A stretch of DNA of 64,000 bases from Paracoccus pantotrophus. Lineage in GTDB: Bacteria; Pseudomonadota; Alphaproteobacteria; Rhodobacterales; Rhodobacteraceae. This document shows positions 18,733-28,400 of the stretch, one piece after another. The stretch spans positions 1,806,501-1,870,500 of the forward strand of contig NZ_CP044426.1 of NCBI RefSeq assembly GCF_008824185.1, read 5' to 3'. Position 1 is the stretch's first letter; each line of letters starts with the position of its first letter. Under the pieces are notes generated by a model that was given only the letters and a program-made list of their open reading frames with translations, was not told where the DNA came from and ran no database searches. Position numbers and translations under genes: made by a program.

Positions 18733-21138
18733 TTACAGCACTTGCGGGCAGGCCAGCCCCGCCAGCAGGCGCCGGGCCGACAGCGGGTTCAGCGGCCGGT
18801 CGAACCCCATCTCCAGGAACAGCCGCGCGCCTTCGGTGCGCAGGTCGATCAGGAAGCGCCGGCCGCCGTCGCGTTCGCGCAGCCGCAGGGGCGCCAGCAG
18901 GCGCATCAGCCCCCAGGGGCCGGGCTGCTGCAATCGCGCCGCGCCCTCGGGCGTGGCAAAGCTGACCTCGATCCCGGCGGCGGGGTCGGCGCCCGGCCAG
19001 TCCAGCGCCACCGCGTCCCCCGCCGCGCCCACCGGCCCGCCATGGCCGCCGATCAGCAGCGTGGCCCGGCCGCGTTCGGCCAGGGCGGCGGCCGAGATGC
19101 GCAGCCCCGGCGCCAGCGCCGCCCCCGCCGTCAGCGCGCGTTGCAGAAAGGCGGCGCTGTCGGGGCTGAGCCCGGCAAAGCGCGCCTCGGGCTTCCAGCG
19201 CCAGGGATCGGTCTCGCGGTCCAGCAAGGTGGCGGCGCGGGCGCCGAGGAAACGGTCCATCGCACCGCCCGGCCCGATCAGGGCGGCGACCGCGGCCGGA
19301 TCGGCATCGGGGCCCTGGGCAAAGGGAAAGCGCCCGGCCAGGGCGGGGGCGCAAAGCGGCAGCACCTCGGCCTGCCAGGCGCGGGTCAGCGGGTTGGTCA
19401 GGTCGCTGGCCTCGGCCGCGCCGCTTTCGGCCAGCGTGTCCTCGACCAGCCGGCCGATCAGCGGCGGCGCGTCGCGCAGCGCCCGGACCGTGCGCGCCCG
19501 CGCCTGCACGCCAAGCAGCCGGCGCTGCGCATCCGCCGCATCCGCGTCCATGGCCCCCAGCGCCACGTTCAGTTCGGCAAACAGCGCCGCGATCTGGGCG
19601 ATGCGGCCGCTTTCGACATATTGGATCTCGGGGCCGAAGCGGACGGCGACGGCCAGTTGCAGCGCGTGCGGGCGGCTGCGGTCGGTGCCGCCGGCCTGGC
19701 GCCAGACCTCGGCGATCAGCGCCGCCAGGGGCGAATCCGGCCGCGACAGCGCCCCCGAGACCAGCACCGCCCGCCGCCGGTCGTCGAAGGAACGCAGCCG
19801 CAGGTCGCCCAGCCAATCCTGCCAATGCTGCAAGGTCGCCCCCTGCAGCAGCGCCATCACCCGGTCCGGGCTGTCGTTCCGCTGGGCCGGGGCTTGCGCA
19901 AGCAGCGCCGCGCCGGCCTGCCTGGCGGCCTCGACCGCCAGGCCGGCGCCGCGCGTCCGCGCCATGTCCCAGCCGGCGGCGGTGTAAAGCCCCGGCAGCG
20001 GCCGATCCAGCGGCAGGCCCGAGCGGCGCTCGGCGATGTCCGCCAGCACCGGCAGCGCCTGCGAGGGGCGCCAGGGCGGCAGCGCCGCCGCCTCGGCCGA
20101 GCGGCGCAGTTCCAGAAAGGCGCGCTCGGGCTCGGGCGCCTCGGCGGCCAGGACGCGGGCCTGCGCCAGCAATTCGGCATCGGGCGGCGCGACCGGGGTG
20201 CCGGGACGGCGCGGCAGGGCCAGCAGATGCGGGGCAAGGCCGGTCAGGGCGGGATCGGCACCGGCGCGATCCTCGGCCCAGCCGGCCAGCCAGGCGGGCT
20301 GCCATGCCGCCGCGCCCGACAGCACCGACCAGGCGCGCAGCGTGTCATAGGCGGCCGCGGGCTCGCCCTCGCCGGCCAGGGCGGCGTCGATGGCGCGGGC
20401 CAGGGCAGGCGGCAAGTGGCGGGCACGCGCCTCGGCCAGCGCCGCCGCCGCGCGGCGGGCCGCATCGCGCCCGGTCAGCCAGCCCAAGGGCCGCACCCGC
20501 ACCCGCGCCATGCCCGCCGCCACCTGCGCCTCGGCCCGCTGCAACCGGTCGAGCCGCGCGCCCAGATCGGCAAAGGGCGCAGCGCGGTCCAGCCCCGCCG
20601 CCACCGCCTCGGCCTGGAACAGCCGGTCGAGCGCCCGGCTTTGCCCGGTCTCGACCCACAGCGCCCAGGCCATGGCGGCCAGCAGCCAGGCCGCCGCCAG
20701 CACCGCCAGCATGGCGCCCCAGCCCGCCGGCCGGCTGCGGTCCAGCGCCTGCCGCCGCGCCTCGGTCCGGGCCAGGCAATCGTCCACCAGGGCGCGCACC
20801 GGGTCCAGTTCCGCCCCGCCGCGGCGCAGCGCCTCGGCCAGGCTGGCGCCGTCCAGGACGCCAAGGCCGCGCGCCGCGCCCTGCCAGCCCGGCAGCGCCG
20901 GATTGGCCGCGCCCGAATCCTGCACGAGCAGCGCCAGCGCCGCCCGCGCCGCCGCCACGGCCTGCGGCGACAGGCCCGCCCGCAGCGCCTCGGTCTCGAA
21001 ACGGTCCAGCAGCACCCGCGCATGGCCGGCCAGCGCCGCCATGTCCTCGGCCACCCAGGGCAGGCGGTCGGCATAGGCCAGCACCGGCCGGGCCAGCCGT
21101 TCGGCGGCGGCGGTCAGAGCTTCCCCTCGGCCTGCCAT
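18733..21138 (-). CDS. TssM-like protein without NTPase domain; possible TssL-TssM chimera
   Basis: The 801-residue product has one clear membrane span (about 139-161, WGAMLAVLAAAWLLAAMAWALWV) and no Walker motifs. From about residue 580 onward it matches the IcmF C-terminal domain of TssM in order and motif: PLTRAWQAEVLPLCAPALAGRFPF against TssM RWRADVLPFCRAATGGRYPF, then an I/F-GPGG-x-x-D-x-F motif and a P-W-R-W motif. The cytoplasmic N-terminus (about 40-90: FETEALRAGLSPQAVAAARAALALLVQD, then a W) resembles the DotU core of TssL at 10915-12309 (AGVPLSRADQGAWFVAALLDDLAL, then W). It would thus pair a TssL-like cytoplasmic domain with a TssM-like periplasmic domain. The DotU similarity is my reading by eye and is the weaker half. 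It overlaps the upstream peptidase gene by 25 nt. Confidence 0.8.
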   Translation of the reverse strand: MAGRGEALTAAAERLARPVLAYADRLPWVAEDMAALAGHARVLLDRFETEALRAGLSPQAVAAARAALALLVQDSGAANPALPGWQGAARGLGVLDGASLAEALRRGGAELDPVRALVDDCLARTEARRQALDRSRPAGWGAMLAVLAAAWLLAAMAWALWVETGQSRALDRLFQAEAVAAGLDRAAPFADLGARLDRLQRAEAQVAAGMARVRVRPLGWLTGRDAARRAAAALAEARARHLPPALARAIDAALAGEGEPAAAYDTLRAWSVLSGAAAWQPAWLAGWAEDRAGADPALTGLAPHLLALPRRPGTPVAPPDAELLAQARVLAAEAPEPERAFLELRRSAEAAALPPWRPSQALPVLADIAERRSGLPLDRPLPGLYTAAGWDMARTRGAGLAVEAARQAGAALLAQAPAQRNDSPDRVMALLQGATLQHWQDWLGDLRLRSFDDRRRAVLVSGALSRPDSPLAALIAEVWRQAGGTDRSRPHALQLAVAVRFGPEIQYVESGRIAQIAALFAELNVALGAMDADAADAQRRLLGVQARARTVRALRDAPPLIGRLVEDTLAESGAAEASDLTNPLTRAWQAEVLPLCAPALAGRFPFAQGPDADPAAVAALIGPGGAMDRFLGARAATLLDRETDPWRWKPEARFAGLSPDSAAFLQRALTAGAALAPGLRISAAALAERGRATLLIGGHGGPVGAAGDAVALDWPGADPAAGIEVSFATPEGAARLQQPGPWGLMRLLAPLRLRERDGGRRFLIDLRTEGARLFLEMGFDRPLNPLSARRLLAGLACPQVL

Positions 21139-22061
21139 TTGCGCAGCGTCTCCTCGCCGATCTCGAAATGCATCGAATCCTCGCGGCTGTTATAGGCGGC
21201 GCCCCAGAACCAGCCCTCCTCGTTGAAATATTCGGCCAGGATCAGCAGCCCGAACTGCGTCGCGCCATCGGCAAAGGGGTCGAGCTGCCCTTCCAGCGTC
21301 AGGTCGATGGCCGTGCCCCAGGAATGGTTCGAGATCGACCGGGTCGAGCCGCGGATCAGCCGCGCGCACAGCCCGCCGGCCGTGCCCAGCTTGGCATGGA
21401 TGTCGGGATCGCTCTGCTCCAGCCGCTCCAGCACCCGCGCCAGGCTGTCGAGCGCGGGCTTGAGCATGGTCACGGTGATCGGCCCGACCTTGCGCGTCTC
21501 GAGCAGCGCCCGCAGCCGGGGATTGGTCACCGGCTGGCAATCGGTGTTGTAGCTGTCGCGCGGCTGCCCCAGGATCGCCAGCATGGTCGCGTTGCGCGGC
21601 TGGGTGATGCCCTTGTTGAAGCGCGACTTGGCCAGCCGCATCTGCTCGGTCAGCGCCTCGGTCGGCGGCGGGCTTTCGAAATCCTCGCCGCCCAGGTCCG
21701 CCGGAGGGGCAAGCTGAAGCTGCGGCGCGACCGGGGCACGGTTCGCCACCAGGCTCAGGTCGTCGCGCAGCTGCGCCAGGTCCGCGCGCAACCCCTGGCG
21801 TTCGACCCGCGCCTCGGCCAGCGCCTCGCGCAGCAGGGCGAGTTCCGCCTCTTGCCGGGACAGGCGCAGCTCGGTCGCCTGGTCGGCGCTGTCGAGAAAC
21901 CAGGTCGTGACCGCAAAGGCGATGGCGCCGATCACCACGCCGATCGCCACGATGATCGGCGCGGCCAGGCTGCCCGCCGGCCGCGGCGCGCGGGACAGGC
22001 TGCGCCCCGGCATCGCGCTGCGCGCGGGCGGGGCAGTCGGCGGGGCGGGGCGGCGGCCCAT
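21114..22061 (-). CDS. Membrane-anchored M15-family peptidoglycan peptidase, TagX-like
   Basis: A 315-residue protein with a short basic cytoplasmic N-terminus, one membrane span (about 33-55), a coiled-coil stalk (about 60-105, heptad-like LRLSRQEAELALLREALAEA) and a periplasmic M15 (VanY/carboxypeptidase-like) zinc peptidase domain. The catalytic pattern is present: SNHSWGTAID (His246, Asp253) and MHFE (His298, Glu300). In Acinetobacter baumannii, the T6SS-encoded membrane-anchored peptidase TagX is needed for T6SS assembly; this gene is in an equivalent position, so opening the wall for the TssJLM complex is the likely job. A role as a secreted effector is less likely because of the membrane anchor. 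ATG 22061 lies 1 nt after the phosphatase stop. Confidence 0.85.
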   Translation of the reverse strand: MGRRPAPPTAPPARSAMPGRSLSRAPRPAGSLAAPIIVAIGVVIGAIAFAVTTWFLDSADQATELRLSRQEAELALLREALAEARVERQGLRADLAQLRDDLSLVANRAPVAPQLQLAPPADLGGEDFESPPPTEALTEQMRLAKSRFNKGITQPRNATMLAILGQPRDSYNTDCQPVTNPRLRALLETRKVGPITVTMLKPALDSLARVLERLEQSDPDIHAKLGTAGGLCARLIRGSTRSISNHSWGTAIDLTLEGQLDPFADGATQFGLLILAEYFNEEGWFWGAAYNSREDSMHFEIGEETLRKWQAEGKL

Positions 22062-22062
22062 C

Positions 22063-22839
22063 TCAGCCCGGCCCGATGTCGACAACGATGACCGAGACAT
22101 TGTCCGGCGCCCCCGCGGCCAGCACCTGCTGGAGCAGCCGGGCACAGGCGGCATCGGCTGGCGTGCCGGCGGCCAGCGCCGTGCCGGGCCGGGTCTCGCG
22201 CAGCGCCTCGGCCAGCGCGGCATCGGCCAGCACATGCGTCAGCCCGTCCGAGCACAGCAGCAGCCGATCCCCCGCCACCAGGTCCAGCGCCGCCAGTTCC
22301 GGCGCCGCCCCCGCCCCGACGGCGCGGGTGACGATATTGGCCTGGGGGTGGTCGCGCGCCGCCTCGGGCGCCAGCCGGCCGGCATCGACCAGTTCCTGCA
22401 CCAGCGAATGATCGCGGGTCAGCCGCGCCAGCCGGTCCTCGCGCAGCAGATAGGCGCGCGCATCGCCGGCCCAGGCCAGCGTCAGCCGCCCGCGCCGGAT
22501 CACCGCGGCGACGGCGGTGGCGCCGATCACCGCGCCCTCGCTGCGGCCCCGCGCCGCGATCAGCGCATCGGCCGCGGCAAAGCGCGCGGCCAGCGCCGCG
22601 GCGGGATCCTCGCCGTCGGCCAGGGTCTCCAGCGCGTCGATCACCCGGTCCGCGGCATAGCCGCCCAGCCGGTGCCCGCCCATGCCGTCGGCCACCGCCC
22701 AGACCCGGCCCGAGGGATCGACCAGGATCGCGTCCTCGTTCTGGTCGCGCACCGTGCCGCGATGGGTCAGCCCGGCGCCCCGGACCGACAGGCCGCGCCG
22801 GGTGGTGGGACCGTTCACCGGGTGATCCTTTGCGGGCAA
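22063..22839 (-). CDS. pppA: PP2C-family Ser/Thr phosphatase, T6SS regulator (PppA type)
   Basis: A 258-residue soluble metal-dependent phosphatase. PP2C motifs appear in order: RGTVRDQNEDA, AVADGMGGHRLGGYAADRV, AWAGDARAYLLR, LLLCSDGLTHVL and APDNVSVIVV; the metal-binding Asp residues (NEDA, ADGMGG, SDG, PDN) are present. In the threonine phosphorylation pathway PppA dephosphorylates Fha and opposes PpkA. It heads the minus-strand T6SS block, with the peptidase gene 1 nt downstream. No PpkA kinase gene is in the window. The intergenic space up to the divergent OmpA-family gene is only 72 nt. Confidence 0.9.
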   Translation of the reverse strand: MPAKDHPVNGPTTRRGLSVRGAGLTHRGTVRDQNEDAILVDPSGRVWAVADGMGGHRLGGYAADRVIDALETLADGEDPAAALAARFAAADALIAARGRSEGAVIGATAVAAVIRRGRLTLAWAGDARAYLLREDRLARLTRDHSLVQELVDAGRLAPEAARDHPQANIVTRAVGAGAAPELAALDLVAGDRLLLCSDGLTHVLADAALAEALRETRPGTALAAGTPADAACARLLQQVLAAGAPDNVSVIVVDIGPG

Positions 22840-22870
22840 GGCATCCTCATCCCGAACAATCGCGCAAGAA

Positions 22871-22899
22871 TTGAAAACATCCTTAGTTTAGCGTAAAAT
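22871..22899 (+). promoter_or_regulatory. Sigma70-type promoter upstream of the OmpA-family gene
   Basis: TTGAAA (22871-22876) and TAAAAT (22894-22899) are separated by exactly 17 bp, in a short AT-rich island between divergent genes. Transcription would start near 22906, which argues for the GTG start at 22936 rather than ATG 22912 for the downstream gene. Confidence 0.55.
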
Positions 22900-22911
22900 A
22901 TTCTTTCAGGG

Positions 22912-23517
22912 ATGCAGTTTTTTAAGGTGATTCCCGTGCTGCGGACTGGTCTAGCCATATTGTCCGGTATTTGCCTTCTGGCCGGTTCCGCCCAGGGGCA
23001 GGACCTGACCGAGGAGCAGATCCTGCAACGCTTCGAGGCCCAGCGCGAAATGTATCGCGCCACCGTCCAGGGCCAGAAGACGCGCGGTCTGGACATGATT
23101 GCCGTCACCCCCAGCGGCGAGCCGGCCCAGGCGGACGCCGCGGCAGGCGAGGGCACCGTGGTCTTCGGCGAGTTCGCGCCCGAGCTTCAGGTCAATATCG
23201 CCATCCGCTTCGCCTTCGATTCGGCCAGCATCGCGCCCGACCAGCGCCCGGCCCTGGACAAGATGTGCTCGGCCATGCGGCAATCGGACGTGGCGCTGTT
23301 CCGCATCGTCGGCCATACCGACGCCAAGGGCTCGGACAGCTATAACGAAACCCTTTCCAAGCTGCGCGCGGAGGAAGTGCGCCGCTGGCTGGTCCAAGAT
23401 TGCGGCATCGCCGCCTCGCGGTTGGAGGCGCTTGGCATGGGCAAGCGCTTCCTGGCCAATCCCGCCGATCCGGCCGCGGCCGAAAACCGCCGGGTCGAGT
23501 TCCAGGCACTGAGTTGA
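22912..23517 (+). CDS. OmpA-family periplasmic/outer-membrane protein
   Basis: Up to 201 residues with a Sec signal peptide (LRTGLAILSGICLLAGSAQGQ) and a C-terminal OmpA-like peptidoglycan-binding domain (about 95-201: IRFAFDSASIAPDQRPALDKMCSAM, FRIVGHTDAKGSDSYNETLSKLRAEEVRRWLV, AENRRVEFQ). The middle (about 30-75) is short and of no known fold. ATG 22912 has no good ribosome site, whereas GTG 22936 has AAGGTGA five bases upstream and leaves a normal leader behind the predicted promoter, so the true start may be 22936. It is divergent from the T6SS phosphatase block. It could support envelope attachment of the T6SS, but that is inferred only from position. Confidence 0.82.
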   Translation: MQFFKVIPVLRTGLAILSGICLLAGSAQGQDLTEEQILQRFEAQREMYRATVQGQKTRGLDMIAVTPSGEPAQADAAAGEGTVVFGEFAPELQVNIAIRFAFDSASIAPDQRPALDKMCSAMRQSDVALFRIVGHTDAKGSDSYNETLSKLRAEEVRRWLVQDCGIAASRLEALGMGKRFLANPADPAAAENRRVEFQALS

Positions 23518-23641
23518 CGCGACGGACCGCCGCGGCAGCGGCGGCATGCCGATGAACACGGGACTTTCGACGGGGCTTTCGACGGGCTGACGAAACAAGG
23601 GCGCCATCCAGGTCGCCGCATCGTTCGGGGGAGGCAGGAAA

Positions 23642-25411
23642 GTGACATTTGCAAGACGCGGCATCCGCCCGCCACGCCCGACCGCTCGTCCGACTGCGCT
23701 GATTGCGGCGCTTGCCGTGCTGGCGCTGCCGGCGGGGCCGGCGCGGACCCAGCCCCGGCCTCCAACCGCCAGCCAGATCACCCAGGACAGCTATCAGCCA
23801 CCGATGCAGCGGCTGTCCGGTTCGGTGGTGTTCAGCGGCTCGCCGGGCCTGGCCGCGCCCGAGGGCGCGGACCGGCTGTCGATCCAGCTGGCCGATGTCC
23901 GGGTCGAGGGCGCCCTGCCGGGCAGCGAGGCCCGGATCGCCGCGCTGCGCCAGCGCGTGGTCGGCAAGCGGATCGCGGTCTCCGAGATCTTCGCCGCCGC
24001 CTCGGACCTTGAGGCAGGCTATGTGCGCGACGGCTATGTGCTGGCGCGCGTGGTGATCCCGGCGCAGACGCTGGAGGATGGCGGCGCGCTGCGCCTGACC
24101 GTGGTCAGCGGCTTTGTCGAGAAGATCGACACCAGCGCCGCGCCCCCCGGCCTGCGCGCCCGGCTGGACGCCATGACCGCGCCGCTGGTCGACCGCCCCA
24201 CGCTGCGGCTGCCCGACATCGAGCGGCGACTGCTGCTGGCCGGCGACATGTTCGGCGTCGCACTGGGATCGGCGCTGTCCACCGGCGCCCGGCCCGGCGG
24301 CACGGTCATCATCCTGAATCCGCAATTCCGCTCGGTCACGGGCTTCGTCGGGCTGGACAACAGCTTCTCGCGCGAGCTGGGGCGGTGGAACCTCAGCGCC
24401 GGGGTCGAGCTGAACAACCAGCTCGGCCGGGGCGAGGTGTTCTACCTGCGCGCCTCGGGCCATCCCAAGCTGGGCGATGACGGATATTTCGGCGATCGGC
24501 CGCAATTGCGCACCCTGGCCGGCGGCGCGGTGTTTCCGCTGGGCAATGACGGGCTGACCTTCGGACTCGAGGCGGCCAGTTCCAAGGCGGGACCGGACAC
24601 GGGCGGCGTGGCCACGGCCTCGGATTTCGACCGGCTGTCCTTCAGGCTGTTTTATCCGGTGGTGCGTTCGGTCAAGCGCAACATCTCGGTCACGGCGGCG
24701 CTGGATCTGCAACGCGACCGGCAGGATCTGGAAACCGGCGCGGGCGCCATCGGGCTTTACAAGGACCGCACCCGCGTCCTGCGCCTGACCGGCGAGGGCA
24801 ACTGGCAGCTTTCCGACCAAAGCGCGCTGCGCATGGCCGCCGTGCTGTCGGTGGGGCTGGACGCCCTGGGCGCGCGCAGCGCCGCCGAGGCGATGCCGGC
24901 CATGCCGCTGTCGCGCGGCGGCGCGGATGCGGATTTCCGCAAGCTGGAGCTGTCCTTCCGCTATGACCGCGACTTCCGCCAGGACTGGAGCCTGGCGCTG
25001 TCAGGGCAGGCGCAGACCGGCTTCGGCGACCCGCTGCTGTCCAGCGAGCAATTCGGCATCGCCTCGACCGAGGGGCTGTCGGCCTTTGACCTGGGCAGCC
25101 TGTCGGGCGATTCCGGCTGGTTCCTGCGCGGCGAGGTGGCGCGGCATTTCCCGGCGCAGGGCTTCGGGCACCCGCTGGTGGTCAGCCCCTATGTTTTCGC
25201 CGCGGTGGGCGCGGTCCACCTGGAAAACCCCACGGCCATCGAGGCTGCGCGCATCGAGGCCAGTTCGTTCGGCATCGGCGTCGATCTGCGGCTGATCCGC
25301 GATCCCAGCTATTCCTCGGCGCTTATCAGGTTGGAATACGGCAAAGGGAACAGGGACGATGGCCAGGAAGATCCCTCGCGTTTCACGATCGTCAGCTCGT
25401 ACCGGTTCTAA
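23642..25411 (+). CDS. Two-partner secretion outer-membrane transporter TpsB (ShlB/FhaC/HecB family)
   Basis: A 589-residue Omp85-superfamily transporter that exports the adjacent TpsA. It has a signal peptide (about 18-36), then a periplasmic POTRA_2-like domain (about 85-165: VRVEGALPGSEARIAALRQRVVGKRIAVSEIFAAASDLEAGYVRDGYVLARVVIP), then a beta-barrel of alternating polar/hydrophobic strands ending in SSYRF, with Phe last as in outer-membrane barrels. The start is GTG 23642, with GGGGGAGG about seven bases upstream. The last 53 nt overlap the tpsA start. The 124-nt gap after the OmpA gene holds a duplicated 11-mer CTTTCGACGGG at 23564-23574 and 23576-23586. Confidence 0.93.
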   Translation: MTFARRGIRPPRPTARPTALIAALAVLALPAGPARTQPRPPTASQITQDSYQPPMQRLSGSVVFSGSPGLAAPEGADRLSIQLADVRVEGALPGSEARIAALRQRVVGKRIAVSEIFAAASDLEAGYVRDGYVLARVVIPAQTLEDGGALRLTVVSGFVEKIDTSAAPPGLRARLDAMTAPLVDRPTLRLPDIERRLLLAGDMFGVALGSALSTGARPGGTVIILNPQFRSVTGFVGLDNSFSRELGRWNLSAGVELNNQLGRGEVFYLRASGHPKLGDDGYFGDRPQLRTLAGGAVFPLGNDGLTFGLEAASSKAGPDTGGVATASDFDRLSFRLFYPVVRSVKRNISVTAALDLQRDRQDLETGAGAIGLYKDRTRVLRLTGEGNWQLSDQSALRMAAVLSVGLDALGARSAAEAMPAMPLSRGGADADFRKLELSFRYDRDFRQDWSLALSGQAQTGFGDPLLSSEQFGIASTEGLSAFDLGSLSGDSGWFLRGEVARHFPAQGFGHPLVVSPYVFAAVGAVHLENPTAIEAARIEASSFGIGVDLRLIRDPSYSSALIRLEYGKGNRDDGQEDPSRFTIVSSYRF

Positions 25412-28400
25412 TCCCGGCCGCCGGCTCTGGGCGGCGCTGCTGATGTGCAGCGCATTGGTGCCCGGGCCGCTGGCGGCCCAGACCCTGCCCAGCGGGCCGA
25501 ACGTGGTCGGCGGCAGCGCCAGCGTCAGCACGCCGAACCCCGGCGCCATGCGCGTGGACCAGCTGAGCGACCGCGCCATCATCGACTGGACCAGCTTCAG
25601 CATCGGCGCCGGCGGTTCCGTCCGGGTGCATCAGCCGGGGCGTGACGCGGCGCTGCTGAACCGCGTGACCGGCGACAGCCCGACCCGCATCGACGGCTTT
25701 CTGGGCGCGAACGGCCAGGTCTTCGTCGTCAACCGCAACGGCATCCTGGTCGGGCGCGAGGGGCGCATCGCCACGGCGGGCTTCGTCGGCTCGACGCTGG
25801 ACATCTCGAACGAGGATTTCACCGCCGGCCGGCTGCGCTTTTCCGGCGACCGGCCCGGCCGCGTGGAAAATCGCGGGCGCATCGACATCATCCCCGGCGG
25901 CTATGCCGCGCTCTTGGGCGGGCGGGTCGCCAACAGCGGCACGATCCGCGTGCCGCTGGGCACGGTCGGGCTGGGCGCCGGGCGGCGGGCGGTGCTGAAC
26001 CTTTCGGGCGACAATTTCCTGTCCGTGGCCCTGCCGCCCGCCGAGGATGGCGAGGCCATGGCGCTGGTCGAGCAGCACGGCCGGATCTCGGCCGATGGCG
26101 GCGTGATCGAGATCGAGGCGGCGACGGCCCGCCATGCCGCGCGCCACGCGATCAACCTGTCCGGCGTGACCGAGGCGCGCACCGTCTCGGGGCGCTCGGG
26201 CCGGGTGGTGCTGGGCGGCGGCGACGGCGGCCGGGTGCGCGTGGCGGGCCGGGTCGATGCCAGCGGCGGCCGGCGCGCCGCGGCACCCATCACCGCCGAA
26301 CGGCCCGCGGCGCGGCCCGAGCGCGGCGGCAGCATCACCGTCACCGGCGCCGAGATCGCGCTGGAGGGCGCGGTGCTGGATGCCAGCGGCACCGGCGGCG
26401 GCGGGCTGATCCGGGTCGGCGGCGATTATCGCGGCACCGGCGACCTGCCGCGGGCGCGGCGCACCACGCTGGACGCCGGGACGCGACTGCTGGCCGACGG
26501 GATCGGCCATGCCGACGGCGGGCGGATCATCGTCTGGTCCGACGACCACACCCGCTTTGCTGGCGGCGTGTCGGTGCGCGGCGGCGCCGAGGGCGGCGAC
26601 GGCGGCTTTGCCGAGATCTCCAGCCGCGGCGAACTGGCGATCCGCAGTTCCGGCGTGCGGGTCTCGGCCCCCAGGGGGCGGCCGGGCACCGCGCTGTTCG
26701 ACCCGCAGAACCTGCGCATCGTCGACGAAGAAACATATGACCCCGACGACCCCACGCATGTGCTGGTGACGGACATCTACGGCATGTTGCTGGATGCGGG
26801 ACATTACATCCTCTCGACCGAGGGCGAGGGCGACGATGCCGGCGACCTGGTGGTCGATACGCCGATGACCCTGACCTTCGCCGCCGGCGCGGCCAGCCAC
26901 CTGGACCTGCGCGCCGACAACGACCTGCTGGTCAATGCCGCGATGAGCTGGAGCGGGCCGGGCCAGCTGTCGCTGACCGCCGGCGCCGGCCTCACGACCC
27001 TTGGCGGGCTGAGCTGGAGCGGCGCCACGGCGCTGAACCTGACCGCGGGCGAAAGCATCGCGCTGGCCGCGCCGGTACAGGGGCCGGCCGGTATGCTGAA
27101 CCTGCAGGCGCCGCTGGTCACGGCCGGCGCCGGCGTCTCGGTGGACAGCTTCCGCCTGAACGGCGCCTCGCAATGGCGGCAGGTCGCCGCCACGCTGCCG
27201 GGCTTTGCGGCGCGCGATTTCGCGCTTTCCGACACCGCGGGCTTCTTGCGCGCCACGGGCGGCGCCGGCACCGCCGCCAGCCGCTATGTCATCACCGATG
27301 TCTATGGGCTTCAGGGCATCGGCTCGGCCGGCTTTGCCGGCGCGCATTACGCCCTGGGGGCCGACATCGGCGCGGCGGGCACGGCCGGCTGGAACCTGGG
27401 TGCGGGCTTCCGGCCCATCGGCAGCCGCGGCACGCCCTTCTCGGGCAGCCTGGACGGCGCCACGGCGGCGGGCGGGCGCCACGCGATCAGCGGGCTTGCG
27501 CAGGTGGTCAGCTCGGGTCCGGGCGGGCTGTTCGGCACCATCGCCGGCGCCACGATCCGGAACCTGCGCCTGCTGGACATCGACCTGGACGCGCAGCAAG
27601 GCTTCGCCGCCGTCGCCGGCGGGCTGGTCGGCGAGACGCAGGCGGGCGAGGCACCCAACGTGATCGAGAACGTGCTGGTCACCGGCCGGATCGCGGCCGA
27701 GATGGGCGAGGATTCGGTCAGCAGCGCCAGCTTTGGCGGCCTGGCCGGGCTGTTCGGCGACGGCCGCATCACGGATGCGGAATCCCGCGTCGCCCTGGCG
27801 CTTTCGGGCCAGGCGGACGGCTGGGGCGACGTGGTCATGGCCGGCGGCCTTGTCGGGCAATCGCTGGGCGGGATGACCGTCACCGGCAGCCGCTATGCCG
27901 GCAGCATCGAATCCGGCTTCGACGGGTCCGAGGACAACAGCGAAGGCTTCGCCCCCGCCTCGCGGCTGGGCGGGCTGGTCGGGCTGACCCAGGAGGGCGA
28001 CAGCATCGCGGATTCCACCGCCGCCGCCGAGATCACCCAGACCGGCAGCGGCAACTGGATCATCGGCGGGCTGGTGGGCGAGAATGCCGCGGACCTGTCC
28101 GGGGTCTCGGCAACCGGCACCCTCACCCTGACGCAGGAAGGGGCAGAGACCATCCGGCTGCTTTCCCTGGGCGGACTGGCGGGCACCAGCAGCGGCGCGG
28201 TCTCGGATGCCTGGAGCGACGTTGCCATGGATCTCGACACCGCGGGCTATGTCCGGGCCGGCGGGCTGGTCGGGGTGAACCAGGGCACCATCGGCGCCGC
28301 CTATGCCCTGGGCGGGCTGGGCCTTGCCCTGTCCGGCCTGCCCGAGGGCGACAGCATCGCCGAGATCGGCGGCCTGGCCGGCGTGAACGAGGGCGAGATC

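Noticed and set aside
21114..22061. M15 peptidase as a T6SS effector with the neighbouring gene as immunity protein
   Set aside because: It has an N-terminal membrane anchor and coiled coil, and the neighbour is a large TssM-like membrane protein rather than a small periplasmic immunity protein.
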